From the NCBI RefSeq assembly GCF_009184865.1, contig NZ_CP045096.1:4092001-4156000 (forward strand): DNA of 64,000 nt, in the 5' to 3' direction. Position numbers and translations under genes: made by a program. This DNA is from Streptomyces phaeolivaceus. GTDB lineage: Bacteria > Actinomycetota > Actinomycetes > Streptomycetales > Streptomycetaceae. This document shows positions 27,689 through 36,446 of the stretch, one piece after another; the stretch's first letter is position 1, and each line of letters begins with the position of its first letter. The notes beneath the pieces were generated by a model. It saw only the letters and a program-made list of their open reading frames with translations, searched no databases and was not told the DNA's origin.

Positions 27689-28687
27689 CTACTTGGCGCG
27701 CGCCTGCGCGAACTCCCACGCGTCGGCGACGATCTCCGCGAGGTCCGCGCGGGACGGGTTCCAGCCGAGGCGTTCGCGGGCCGTGGCGGCGGAGGCGACC
27801 AGGGTGGCCGGGTCGCCGGCCCGGCGCGGGGCGACGACCTCGGGGATCGGGTGGCCGGTGACCTGCCGGACGGTCTCGATCACCTCGCGCACCGAGAAGC
27901 CGTTGCCGTTGCCGAGGTTGCAGATGAGGTGCTCGCCCGCGACCGCCGCGTCCAGCGCCAGGAGGTGGGCGTCGGCGAGGTCGGCGACGTGGATGTAGTC
28001 CCGGACGCAGGTGCCGTCCGGGGTCGGGTAGTCGTCGCCGAAGACGGAGATCGCGTCCCGGCCGCCCTGCGCGACCTGGAGGACCAGCGGGATGAGGTGC
28101 GACTCGGGGTCGTGGCGCTCACCGCAGGTGCCGTACGCGCCGGCCACGTTGAAGTAGCGCAGCGAGACGGCGCCCAGGCCGTGCGCGGCGGCCTCACCCG
28201 TGATCATGTGGTCGACGGCGAGCTTCGACGCGCCGTACGGGTTCGTCGGCTTCGTCGGCGCGGACTCGACGATCGGGGTCGTCTCGGGCTCGCCGTACGT
28301 GGCGGCCGTGGAGGAGAAGACCAGCTTGCGGACGCCCGCCTCGCGCATCGCGGCGAGGAGCGCCATGGTGCCGCCGACGTTGTTGTCCCAGTACTTCTCG
28401 GGCTTCACGACGGACTCGCCGACCTGGGAGAACGCGGCGAAGTGGAGGACGGCGTCGAAGGAGTCGTCCAGCCACTTGGCGGCGTCGCGGATGTCGCCCT
28501 CGATGAAGGACGCGCCCGAGGGCACGCCCTCGCGGAAGCCGGTCGAGAGGTTGTCGAGGACGACGACCTCGTGGCCCGCCTCCAGCAGATGCTGGGCGAC
28601 CACGCTGCCGACGTACCCCGCGCCACCGGTGACCAGGTACTTGCCGCGGCGCTTCCCGTCCTGCTGCCCGTCCTGCTGCCCGCTCAT
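27689..28687 (-). CDS. galE: UDP-glucose 4-epimerase
   Basis: 332 residues, ATG 28687, overlapping the galT stop by four bases (ATGA). Short-chain dehydrogenase fold: NAD site [18 protein letters not shown], catalytic Y-x3-K in [13 protein letters not shown], and LRYFNVAGA. It interconverts UDP-galactose and UDP-glucose. The extra N-terminal residues ([16 protein letters not shown]) are an unusual basic, Gln-rich tag. Confidence 0.96.
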   Translation of the reverse strand: MSGQQDGQQDGKRRGKYLVTGGAGYVGSVVAQHLLEAGHEVVVLDNLSTGFREGVPSGASFIEGDIRDAAKWLDDSFDAVLHFAAFSQVGESVVKPEKYWDNNVGGTMALLAAMREAGVRKLVFSSTAATYGEPETTPIVESAPTKPTNPYGASKLAVDHMITGEAAAHGLGAVSLRYFNVAGAYGTCGERHDPESHLIPLVLQVAQGGRDAISVFGDDYPTPDGTCVRDYIHVADLADAHLLALDAAVAGEHLICNLGNGNGFSVREVIETVRQVTGHPIPEVVAPRRAGDPATLVASAATARERLGWNPSRADLAEIVADAWEFAQARAK

Positions 28688-29745
28688 GAACTCGCTACCT
28701 CTCGCAGTCGCTCGGCCGCGCGCTCCGGCGGCACGTCGTTGATGAACACGTTCATGCCGGATTCGGAACCCGCGAGAAACTTCAGCTTGCCGGAGGTGCG
28801 GCGGATGGTGAAGAGCTCAAGGTGGAGCGCGAAGTCCTCGCGCTGGACGCCCTCGAACTCCTCCAGTGTGCCGAACGGCGCCTGGTGCCAGGCGGCGATG
28901 TACGGCGTCGGAGGCTCACCCTCGCCGAAGATCCGGTCGAAGCGCCTCAAGAGTTCCAGATAAACCTTGGGGAATTCTGAGCGGGCGTCCTCGTCGAGCG
29001 CGAGCAGGTCGGGCACCCGGCGCTTCGGGTACAGGTGCACCTCGTACGGCCAGTGCGCCGCGTACGGCACGAAGGCCGCCCAGTGTTCGGTTTCGAGCAC
29101 GATCCGCTCGTCCGCCAGCTCCCGCTCCAGGACGGCGTCGAAGAGGTTCTCGCCGCCGGTGGCGTCCTTGTGGGCCGCGAGGGAGCGCAGCATCAGCGCC
29201 GTACGGGGGGTGGTGAAGGGGTACGCGTAGATCTGCCCGTGCGGGTGCCCCAGGGTCACCCCGATCTCGGCGCCGCGGTTCTCGAAGCAGAACACCTGCT
29301 CGACGGAGGGGAGGTGCGACAGCTCCCCCGTGCGGTCGGTCCACGCCTCCAGGACGAGCCGGGCCTGCTCCTCGGTCAGATCGGCGAAGGACGCGTTGTG
29401 GTCCGAGGTGAAGCAGACGACCTCGCAGCGGCCGGAGTCGCCGGCCAGTGACGGGAAGCGGTTCTCGAACACGACGGCGTCGTACGAGGAGTCGGGGATC
29501 TCGCTGAGCCGGTCGCCCTCGGAGGGGCAGAGCGGACATTCGTTCGCCGGGGGGTGGTAGGTGCGGCCCTGCCGATGCGAGGCGATCGCGACCGAGTCAC
29601 CGAGCAGCGGGTCCCTGCGTACCTCCGAAGTGGTGACCGTGCGCTCCAGGGGTCGCTTGTCCACCGCGTCGCGCACGGTGTCGTCGCGCAGGTCGTAGTA
29701 GATCAGCTCACGACCGTCGGCCAGCCGGGTCGAGGTCTTCTTCAC
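28684..29745 (-). CDS. galT: Galactose-1-phosphate uridylyltransferase
   Basis: 353 residues from GTG 29745. HIT-superfamily active site [12 protein letters not shown], with zinc ligands in [10 protein letters not shown] and the C-terminal [21 protein letters not shown] region. It transfers UMP from UDP-glucose to Gal-1-P. First gene of the galTEK operon, as in other Streptomyces, transcribed away from the symporter gene. Confidence 0.96.
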   Translation of the reverse strand: MKKTSTRLADGRELIYYDLRDDTVRDAVDKRPLERTVTTSEVRRDPLLGDSVAIASHRQGRTYHPPANECPLCPSEGDRLSEIPDSSYDAVVFENRFPSLAGDSGRCEVVCFTSDHNASFADLTEEQARLVLEAWTDRTGELSHLPSVEQVFCFENRGAEIGVTLGHPHGQIYAYPFTTPRTALMLRSLAAHKDATGGENLFDAVLERELADERIVLETEHWAAFVPYAAHWPYEVHLYPKRRVPDLLALDEDARSEFPKVYLELLRRFDRIFGEGEPPTPYIAAWHQAPFGTLEEFEGVQREDFALHLELFTIRRTSGKLKFLAGSESGMNVFINDVPPERAAERLREVASS

Positions 29746-29880
29746 GCCGGACTCCCACCATCCCACCCATCAAACAGAACCAAACACATCAAAGCACAAG
29801 TTCCCACGCACGTCACCATCACAAACAAACAAAGATCACCAGAAACAAAGATCGCCAATGCCAACTGAAGTGAGCTGCGC
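29746..29880. promoter_or_regulatory. gal operon / symporter divergent promoter region
   Basis: 135 bases, unusually AT-rich and strongly strand-asymmetric: the forward strand is nearly free of T-runs but full of A (CAAACAAACAAAGATC). On the reverse strand TTTGATG occurs twice (in GCTTTGATGTG and TGTTTGATGGG) and TTTGTTT twice. This corresponds to the galP1 region of S. lividans/S. coelicolor, which is known to be galactose-regulated and rich in short direct repeats. Confidence 0.6.
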
Positions 29881-31578
29881 ATGGAGAACCTCGCGGGTCC
29901 CGTCGGCTTCGCCGATCTCGCGGCCGAGCTACGACTCCCCGTCGACTGGCTCGACTACACGATCCTGGCCCTCTACTTCGTCGTCGTCCTCGGCATCGGA
30001 TTCGCCGCCCGGCGGTCGGTGAGGACGAGCCTCGACTTCTTCCTCTCCGGGCGCTCGCTGCCGGCCTGGGTGACGGGCCTCGCGTTCATCGCGGCCAACC
30101 TGGGCGCCACCGAGATCCTCGGGATGGCGGCGAACAGCGCGCAGTACGGCGTCTACACCACGCACTGGTACTGGATCGGCGCCATCCCGGCGATGGTCTT
30201 CCTCGGCCTGGTGATGATGCCGTTCTACTACGGCAGCAAGGTCCGGTCCGTGCCCGAGTTCCTGCTGCTGCGCTTCGACCAGGGCGCGCATCTGCTCAGC
30301 TCGATCCTGTTCGCGTGCGCCGCGATCCTGATCGCCGGGGTGAACCTGTACGCCCTCGCCATCGTCGTCGAGGCGCTGCTCGGCTGGCCGCAGTGGGTGT
30401 CGATCGTCGTCGCCGGTGTCTTCGTGCTGGCGTACATCACGCTCGGCGGTCTCTCCTCGGCGATCTACAACGAGGTGCTCCAGTTCTTCGTGATCCTGGC
30501 GGCCCTCATCCCGATCACCGTGCTGGGCCTGAAGAAGGTGGGCGGCTGGGACGGTCTGTCGGACTCCCTGACCGAGACCCGGGGCGCCGACTTCGTGACC
30601 GCCTGGGGCGGCACCGGCATCGGCAGCGACAACCCGCTGGGCGCGAACTGGCTGACGATCGTCCTGGGACTGGGCTTCGTGTTGTCCTTCGGTTACTGGA
30701 CGACGAACTTCGCGGAGGTGCAGCGCGCGCTGAGCGCGAAGAACCTGTCGGCGGCCCAGCGAACTCCCCTGATCGCCGCGTTCCCGAAGATCTTCATCGT
30801 GTTCCTGGTGATGATTCCGGGGCTGGTGGCGGCGGTCCTGGTCCCGAAGATCGGTACGGCGGAGTCGGATCTGCAATACAACGACGCGATCCCGTACCTG
30901 ATGGAGGACCTGCTCCCGAACGGTGTCCTCGGCATCGCGGTCACCGGCCTGCTGGCGGCGTTCATGGCCGGCATGGCGGCGAACGTGTCGTCCTTCAACA
31001 CGGTGTTCACGACGGACATCTGGGCGAAGTACGTGAAGCGGCACGAGGAGGACGCGTACTACGTGCGCTTCGGCCGCCTCATCACGGCGGTCGGCGTCCT
31101 GGCGTCCATCGGGACCGCCTTCCTCGCCTCCTCCTTCTCCAACATCATGAGCTATCTCCAAACACTCTTCTCCTTCTTCAACGTGCCGATGTTCGTCGTC
31201 TTCATCGTCGGCATGTTCTGGCGGCGCGCGTCGATGAAGTCCGGCTTCTGGGGGCTGCTGGCGGGCACGACGACCGCGATGGTCAACTACTTCGTCCTCT
31301 ACAAGCAGGACATCGTCGACATCCCGTCCGACCAGGGCGCGAACTTCGTCTCGGCGATCGCGGGGTTCGTGGCGGGCGGCGTCGTCATGGTCGCCGTCTC
31401 CCTCTTCACGGCCCCGAAGCCGGACGCGGATCTCCAGGGCCTGGTCTACGGCACGCGCTCCCCCGGCATGGACGAGCCGCCCGGGGAGGGCGACGACGCG
31501 TGGTACCGGCGGCCGGCGCTGCTCGGCTGGGGCGCGATCGTGCTGGCGGCCGCCTGCTACATCCCGTTCTCGTTCTAG
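29881..31578 (+). CDS. Sodium:solute symporter (SSS family), probable galactose/sugar uptake
   Basis: 565 residues, ATG 29881. About 14 hydrophobic segments; SSS signature stretches include YFVVVLGIGFAARRS, FLSGRSLPAWVTGLAFIAANLGATEILG and GYWTTNFAEVQRALSAKNLSAAQRTP. Members move a substrate with Na+. Its position divergent from galTEK suggests galactose or a related sugar, as in SglT-type carriers; this is inference. The small membrane gene 31594 follows after 15 bases. Confidence 0.88.
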   Translation: MENLAGPVGFADLAAELRLPVDWLDYTILALYFVVVLGIGFAARRSVRTSLDFFLSGRSLPAWVTGLAFIAANLGATEILGMAANSAQYGVYTTHWYWIGAIPAMVFLGLVMMPFYYGSKVRSVPEFLLLRFDQGAHLLSSILFACAAILIAGVNLYALAIVVEALLGWPQWVSIVVAGVFVLAYITLGGLSSAIYNEVLQFFVILAALIPITVLGLKKVGGWDGLSDSLTETRGADFVTAWGGTGIGSDNPLGANWLTIVLGLGFVLSFGYWTTNFAEVQRALSAKNLSAAQRTPLIAAFPKIFIVFLVMIPGLVAAVLVPKIGTAESDLQYNDAIPYLMEDLLPNGVLGIAVTGLLAAFMAGMAANVSSFNTVFTTDIWAKYVKRHEEDAYYVRFGRLITAVGVLASIGTAFLASSFSNIMSYLQTLFSFFNVPMFVVFIVGMFWRRASMKSGFWGLLAGTTTAMVNYFVLYKQDIVDIPSDQGANFVSAIAGFVAGGVVMVAVSLFTAPKPDADLQGLVYGTRSPGMDEPPGEGDDAWYRRPALLGWGAIVLAAACYIPFSF

Positions 31579-31593
31579 GCACCGAGGAGCACG

Positions 31594-31932
31594 ATGTCCG
31601 ACCACTCCGGTTCTTCCGGCTACTCCGACCGTGACGTCCAGCGCGAGGTCACCGAACTCCAGGGCAGGTCCGCGACCGCCGCCCAACTCTTCGACATCCG
31701 CCGGATCATCGGCGGCCTCTTCGTCGTCTACGGCGTCATCGTCACGCTGGCCGGAATCACTGCCTCCGACGCGGAGATCGACAAGGCGGAGGGGGTCAAC
31801 ATCAACCTGTGGACGGGGTTGGGGATGCTGGGGCTGGGGGTGTTCTTCCTGGGGTGGCTGTGGCTGCGGCCGGTGGTGCCGCCGGTGGATGGGGGGCGGT
31901 CGGGGGAGGAGGGGGAGCGAGGCTCCGCATAG
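31594..31932 (+). CDS. Small two-helix membrane protein
   Basis: 112 residues, ATG 31594 with GAGGAG upstream, 15 bases after the symporter and probably co-transcribed. Polar N-terminus (HSGSSGYSDRDVQREVTELQGRS), then two membrane segments (IIGGLFVVYGVIVTLAGITA and LWTGLGMLGLGVFFLGWLW), and a Gly/Glu tail. No named family recognised; a helper or modulator of the symporter is possible from position alone. Confidence 0.75.
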   Translation: MSDHSGSSGYSDRDVQREVTELQGRSATAAQLFDIRRIIGGLFVVYGVIVTLAGITASDAEIDKAEGVNINLWTGLGMLGLGVFFLGWLWLRPVVPPVDGGRSGEEGERGSA

Positions 31933-32021
31933 CGCGGGGTTCCGCATAGTGGTCATTCTCACTCAAACGGGTCGGGGATCACACGTGGACCGCAACCCGT
32001 ATGAGCTTCAAGCCCTGCACG

Positions 32022-32321
32022 CTACTCGGGGACAAAGACGTCGGCGGAGTTATGCGCTGTGGACGCCCGTGTCAACCAGGTAAGAAGCAGTTCCTCCGAG
32101 CAGCACGCCTTGAGCCGCGCACGAACCATGAGCGTCACGGGAATTCCACGCGCCTCCATCATGCGCACCACAGCGCGTCGACGCGCCATCAGGTCGCGCT
32201 GCCGCCGAGCGGTCTCGTGGACCCAGGCTTCCTTCTGCTCCTCGCTCCACTCAGAGAAGGGAACCTTGCGCAAGCTCTGGTCGGATACGGCAACCCGTTC
32301 GACCTCAGACTCCTGGGTCAC
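32022..32321 (-). CDS. Small protein resembling the C-terminus of the Rpn-type neighbour
   Basis: 99 residues from GTG 32321, with GGAGG 9 bases upstream, overlapping the end of the Rpn-type gene by 17 bases. The tail RRAVVRMMEARGIPVTLMVRARLKACCSEELLLTWLTRAST aligns by eye with IFKTLEWRGIPLPETVRERVAACADRAQLLAWTERAF of the neighbour. So it is either a small gene carrying only that helical domain, or a remnant of a tandem duplication. It lacks the nuclease core. Coding status is supported by frame, ribosome site and similarity. Confidence 0.6.
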   Translation of the reverse strand: MTQESEVERVAVSDQSLRKVPFSEWSEEQKEAWVHETARRQRDLMARRRAVVRMMEARGIPVTLMVRARLKACCSEELLLTWLTRASTAHNSADVFVPE

Positions 32322-33207
32322 GGAACAGGTCCTCCGCATGGGTCGCGTGGAACGCCCGCTCCGTCCAGGCCAGGAGCTGCGCTCGGTCCGCGCACGCCGC
32401 GACCCGCTCACGGACCGTTTCCGGCAGCGGGATGCCGCGCCACTCAAGAGTCTTGAAGATCATCTCGACCTGAGCCTCGATCCGGCCTTCCTCCCGGCCC
32501 TTCTCCCTGCCCTCCTCGCGCGTCTGCTCGGCGAGCGGGTGTCGCCAGAAGTACTGCGTATCCGTCATGAGGTCCCTCCAGATCTGCTGTGCCACGGGGT
32601 CCTTCAGGCACGAGTCGACGAACTGCACGAAGACCGCGGCACTCTCCGCGTCGATGGTCCGCAGGGCGGCCACGAGCGATTCCAGTATGGCGGCAGCCTT
32701 GCGACCCTTGCCATGTGTCATCGCCGAGAGCACCGCGAGGGGTACGTCCCGCTTGGCCGACCGTTCGTCCGCGATGACCGGCACGTTGTCCGGGCCCAGC
32801 ACCAGTGGCCGTACCGTGAGCGATGGGCGCCCCCGCACCCCGAGGTGGATGGGCTCCGCCGCCCAGCGCGCCGTTGCTGCGCTCTGGGTGATCACGATGA
32901 GCACCGGGTCGCAGTGGTACTTCGTGTAGAGATAACTGAGGTAGTAGGGCCAGCTACGGCGCTTTCCCTCGTCCTTCTTCCCCTGCGACTCGACGACCAG
33001 GAGGTACGTCCCCTCGTCGGTCTCCGCCCGTAGCAGCGTGTCCACGCGCCGCTCGACCGGTTCGATCTCCGTGAGGTCGATGTTCATGGCGGCGATCTCG
33101 CGCGGCTCAGGGAACGGCACATCCAGCACCTGTTGCAGGGCGTGAGTGAGCAGCGTGGGATCTTTCTGGAAGATGCGATGCAACGCCTCATGCGGCGAGC
33201 TGACCAT
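32305..33207 (-). CDS. Rpn/YadD-type PD-(D/E)XK nuclease-like protein
   Basis: 300 residues, ATG 33207 with AAGGAGATCC upstream. The core ERRVDTLLRAETDEGTYLLVVESQGKKDEGKRRSWPYYLSYLYTKY carries D..(E)-x-Q-x-K, the pattern of PD-(D/E)XK enzymes in the RpnA-E (recombination-promoting nuclease) group. A helical coil rich in E/R (REEGREKGREEGRIEAQVEM) lies near residue 235, followed by a C-terminal helical domain shared with the next gene. Rpn proteins are linked with DNA exchange or abortive infection; the role here is unknown. Confidence 0.8.
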   Translation of the reverse strand: MVSSPHEALHRIFQKDPTLLTHALQQVLDVPFPEPREIAAMNIDLTEIEPVERRVDTLLRAETDEGTYLLVVESQGKKDEGKRRSWPYYLSYLYTKYHCDPVLIVITQSAATARWAAEPIHLGVRGRPSLTVRPLVLGPDNVPVIADERSAKRDVPLAVLSAMTHGKGRKAAAILESLVAALRTIDAESAAVFVQFVDSCLKDPVAQQIWRDLMTDTQYFWRHPLAEQTREEGREKGREEGRIEAQVEMIFKTLEWRGIPLPETVRERVAACADRAQLLAWTERAFHATHAEDLFRDPGV

Positions 33208-33239
33208 CGGATCTCCTTTCTGTCGGCGTGTTCAACGAG

Positions 33240-33701
33240 CTAAGCGGCCATCAGTTCGCACCACACGTATTTGCCCCGGTGCCCGAACCTCGCGGACGGC
33301 TGCCAGCCCCAGACGTCCGTGCAGGCGCGGACGAGGGCGAGGCCGCGGCCGGTCTCGGTGTCGGGCCTCGTCAAGTGGTGTGGGGGTGCCGGGGGTTCTG
33401 GGTCGGCGTCCCAGGCCCCGATCCACAGGGTGTGGGCCGACCAGCGGACACGCAGGGCGGCGGGGCCCTTGGTGTGGAGTACGGCGTTGGCGATCAGCTC
33501 CGTGGCGAGGAGCTCGGCGGGGTCGAGGAGGGCGGTCAGGCCGTGCGCGGTGAGGATGAGGCGGAGCGTGCGGCGGGAGACGGTGACGGCTCGGGGGTCG
33601 TGGGGGATGTGGAGGACGTACTCCCAGGGTTCGACTGCCGCTTCGGACACGTGTGAACTCCGTTCGGGGGGTGGGGAGTCGGTGGGGGCGGGCGGTGGCA
33701 T
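33240..33701 (-). CDS. RsbW-like ATP-binding protein (anti-sigma type)
   Basis: 153 residues from ATG 33701; GTG further in (VSEAAVEPW) is an alternative start. HATPase_c_2 fold with N box ELLATELIANAVLHT and G box RPDTETGRGLALVRACTDVWGW. Such small kinases-like proteins bind ATP and often act as anti-sigma or regulatory partners. In Streptomyces they are frequently found beside XRE/DUF397 genes (whiJ-like sets), which begin 167 bases away on the other strand. Confidence 0.85.
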   Translation of the reverse strand: MPPPAPTDSPPPERSSHVSEAAVEPWEYVLHIPHDPRAVTVSRRTLRLILTAHGLTALLDPAELLATELIANAVLHTKGPAALRVRWSAHTLWIGAWDADPEPPAPPHHLTRPDTETGRGLALVRACTDVWGWQPSARFGHRGKYVWCELMAA

Positions 33702-33867
33702 TGCCTCAGCCGTCGTGGCATGGCGGAGAGGTGCGCTTCCGGGGTCCCGACGTCTCGCAGAGTGTGCGGCGCGTCACTGAAAGTAAGGCATGAATTTAGG
33801 CCCATGCAACCCACTGTCGTAATCTGGCACCCGAACGTGGCACGGAGACAAGGACGTTGGGGAGTAC

Positions 33868-34719
33868 ATGGCGGCGAGGAGTAACCCCTCCGCGAGGCAA
33901 GTACGCCTGGGAGTGGAACTACGCAAGCTGCGGGAGGCCGCCGGCCTGAAGGCTCGCGAGGTCGCAGCGTTCCTGAACTCCACCTCGACCCAGATGAGTC
34001 AGGTCGAGTCGGGCATCGCGGCCGTCAGCGCGGAGCGCATCCGCCGCCTCGCAGCCCACTACGCCTGCGAGGACGAAGAGTTGATCGACGCGCTCGCGGC
34101 GATGGCGGGTGATCGCACACGCGGCTGGTGGAACAAGTACCGGGACGTCCTGCCCCAGGTGAACCTGGACGTGGCGGAGGCGGAGCACCATGCGACGTAC
34201 CTGCGCGAGGTCGTCATCAACCGCGTCCCCGGACTCCTCCAGACCCCGGACTACGCCCGAGCGGTCTTCGGCTACATGCGCCCGGAGCTGTCCGAGAGCG
34301 AGCTTGCACCCCGCGTCGAGTATCGACTGAAGAGGCGTTCGGTCATCGAGGGCCAGGCCCCCACCCCGTACGAGACGACCGTGCACGAGTTCGCCTTGCG
34401 CGTCCGAGTGGCCGACCGTCAGACCTCCGCCTCTCAGCTCCGGTGGATTCTGGACCGGATCGAACAAGGCCACGTCAGTGTGCGCGTCATCCCCGTCGAC
34501 CAGGACGGCTTCGCCGGTGCCGGAGCCTCAATGGTGTACGCGGGTGGTCCGGTGCCGAAGCTGGACACCGTCTTCAGGGACGCCCCCACCGGCGTCGTGT
34601 TCATCGATGCGGAACCGCAGCTGCACCGGCTCCGAACACTCCTTCGTAGAGTGGAGTCGGCGGCGCTGGAACCGGTGGCGTCGCGGGACTTCATCCACCG
34701 CTTGGCGAAGGAGCTGTGA
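33868..34719 (+). CDS. XRE-family regulator of the WhiJ type (HTH + DUF5753)
   Basis: 283 residues, ATG 33868. HTH_31-type N-terminus: LGVELRKLREAAGLKAREVAAFLNSTSTQMSQVESG. The rest is DUF5753: IQ-type INRVPGLLQTPDYARAVFGYM, RRSVIEGQAPTPYETTVHEFALR, IRVIPVDQDGF-like segment VRVIPVDQDGFAG. Such proteins, with DUF397 and RsbW-like partners, form the WhiJ-type modules that control development in Streptomyces. The last bases overlap the following DUF397 gene (GTGA). Confidence 0.9.
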   Translation: MAARSNPSARQVRLGVELRKLREAAGLKAREVAAFLNSTSTQMSQVESGIAAVSAERIRRLAAHYACEDEELIDALAAMAGDRTRGWWNKYRDVLPQVNLDVAEAEHHATYLREVVINRVPGLLQTPDYARAVFGYMRPELSESELAPRVEYRLKRRSVIEGQAPTPYETTVHEFALRVRVADRQTSASQLRWILDRIEQGHVSVRVIPVDQDGFAGAGASMVYAGGPVPKLDTVFRDAPTGVVFIDAEPQLHRLRTLLRRVESAALEPVASRDFIHRLAKEL

Positions 34720-34934
34720 GGCGACCCATGGACCACACCCCGCGCTGGCAGAAGTCGACGTTCTCCGACGGCGGGGAGGGGGACACGTGCGTCGAACTGA
34801 CCGTCGCATCTGCCCACTTGATCAGCCTGCGTGAATCCGACACCCCGACTGCCGTCCTCACGACGACCACCGGGCCCATGACGCATCTCCTGCGCGCGAT
34901 AGCCACCGGCAGATTGACCCAGCGCCGCCCGTGA
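34716..34934 (+). CDS. DUF397 protein, first of two
   Basis: 72 residues if GTG 34716 is used (overlapping the regulator stop); ATG 34728 is an equally good start. Family core: WQKSTFSDGGEGDTCVELTVAS and LRESDTPTAVLTTT. The usual D-S-K-D phrase is replaced here by ESDTP, as in many members of this branch. DUF397 proteins act with their XRE partner; the C-terminal GPMTHLLRAIATGRL helix matches the paralogue's TPLAALLHHIKTR. Confidence 0.88.
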   Translation: MRRPMDHTPRWQKSTFSDGGEGDTCVELTVASAHLISLRESDTPTAVLTTTTGPMTHLLRAIATGRLTQRRP

Positions 34935-34974
34935 TCACCACCCCGGCTTCGGACGACGGGAGCACAAGGCAACC

Positions 34975-35175
34975 ATGACCGTCCCAGGCCCCTGGCAGAA
35001 GTCATCGTTCTCAGGCGGCGGCGAAGGCAACACCTGCCTTGAACTCGTCGCGGCCCCGGACGAGATCCATCTCCGCGAATCCGACACCCCGACCACCCGC
35101 CTCCGCACCGCCCCCACCCCCCTCGCCGCTCTCCTCCACCACATAAAGACCCGCGGGTTTCGTACGACAAGCTGA
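34975..35175 (+). CDS. DUF397 protein, second of two
   Basis: 66 residues, ATG 34975, 40 bases after the first copy. Core WQKSSFSGGGEGNTCLELVAAPDEIHLRESDTP is clearly paralogous to the preceding gene, so the pair arose by tandem duplication. Two non-identical DUF397 proteins next to one XRE regulator suggest alternative partners. No other domain. Confidence 0.88.
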   Translation: MTVPGPWQKSSFSGGGEGNTCLELVAAPDEIHLRESDTPTTRLRTAPTPLAALLHHIKTRGFRTTS

Positions 35176-35246
35176 GGTAATCCCCCGGCGACACACGGGG
35201 GTTCGCTGGATGGCAGGTCAGGAACGCGCGTTTCTACGGTGGTCCC

Positions 35247-36446
35247 ATGACCACCACCCCCCGCACCGCCCCGACCGCCCTCGTCGCCCTTGCCCTCACG
35301 CTTCTTGCCGGTCTCGCACCGGCCCACGCCCGAGCCGGAGCGGACCCCCTGCAACGCGACGCCGACGCCCTGCGGGACAGCGGGGTGACCGGGGTGTCCG
35401 TGCGGCTGGACACGCCGCGTCGGACGAAGACCGCCCGCAGTGGTGTGGGGGATCTCCGTACCGGTGCGCCCGTACCACCCGCCGGGTACATCCGGATCGG
35501 GAGCACGACGAAGGCCTACGTCGCCACCGTCGTCCTGCAGCTCGTCGGTGAGGGGCGGCTGGCGCTGGAGGACAGTGTGGAGCGGTGGCTTCCGGGGGTG
35601 GTGGAGGGGAGCGGGAACGACGGGCGGCGGATCACCGTGCGGCAGTTGCTGCAGCACACCAGTGGGGTGCCCGACTACATCGCCGATGTCGTACCCGAGT
35701 TGAGTGCCGCCGGGTACCTGGCGCACCGGTCGACCACCTACACCTCGCGGCAGCGCGTCGCCTTCGCCATGAAGCACCCTCCCGTCTTCGAGCCCGGCGC
35801 CCGCTGGGAGTACTCCAACACCAACTACATCCTGGCCGGGATGGTGATCGAGGCGGTCACCGGCAGCGGGTGGGAGGAGGAGGTGCGCAAGCGGATCCTG
35901 CGGCCGTTGCGGCTCACGCGGACGTACGCGCCGGGTGACGATCCGACGCTCCCCCGCCCCCACGCCCGTAACTACCAGCAGTTCGAGCCGGGCGACGACG
36001 CCCCGATGACCGACACCACCCTCGCCTACCTCCCCTTCGACGGGGACGCCGACGGGTCGATCGTCAGTACGGCCGCCGACACGAACCGCTTCTTCGCCGC
36101 ACTCCTCGGCGGCCGGCTCCTCGCCCCCGCCCAGCTCGCCGAGATGCGACGCACCGTCGCCGTGCCCGACGCCCCCGACGGCGTACCCGGGTCGCGCTAC
36201 GGACTCGGGCTGGAGTGGACGCCGTTGACGTGCGGCGGCGGCTACTGGGGCCACAGCGGCAGCAGCTTCGGGGCTCTGACGTGGCCGGGGACGACGCCCG
36301 ACGGCCGTACCTCCGTCACCGTCGCCGTCCACAGCCGACCCGGCGACGAGAAGACCGCCGTACGACAGATCCGAGGCATCACCGACCTCATCGACCACGC
36401 CCTGTGCACCCGCCCCGGCGTCCCCTACGCCTCCGCCCCCGAGTGA
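35247..36446 (+). CDS. Secreted class C beta-lactamase-like serine hydrolase / DD-peptidase
   Basis: 399 residues, ATG 35247. Signal peptide (TALVALALTLLAGLAPAHARA). Active-site triad motifs: S86-T-T-K89, Y189-S-N191 and H336-S-G338, the class C beta-lactamase/DD-carboxypeptidase pattern. Acts outside the cell on peptidoglycan-type or ester substrates. Closest in appearance to the Streptomyces R61-type DD-peptidase group. Its 3-prime end overlaps the convergent response-regulator gene by 22 bases. Confidence 0.9.
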   Translation: MTTTPRTAPTALVALALTLLAGLAPAHARAGADPLQRDADALRDSGVTGVSVRLDTPRRTKTARSGVGDLRTGAPVPPAGYIRIGSTTKAYVATVVLQLVGEGRLALEDSVERWLPGVVEGSGNDGRRITVRQLLQHTSGVPDYIADVVPELSAAGYLAHRSTTYTSRQRVAFAMKHPPVFEPGARWEYSNTNYILAGMVIEAVTGSGWEEEVRKRILRPLRLTRTYAPGDDPTLPRPHARNYQQFEPGDDAPMTDTTLAYLPFDGDADGSIVSTAADTNRFFAALLGGRLLAPAQLAEMRRTVAVPDAPDGVPGSRYGLGLEWTPLTCGGGYWGHSGSSFGALTWPGTTPDGRTSVTVAVHSRPGDEKTAVRQIRGITDLIDHALCTRPGVPYASAPE

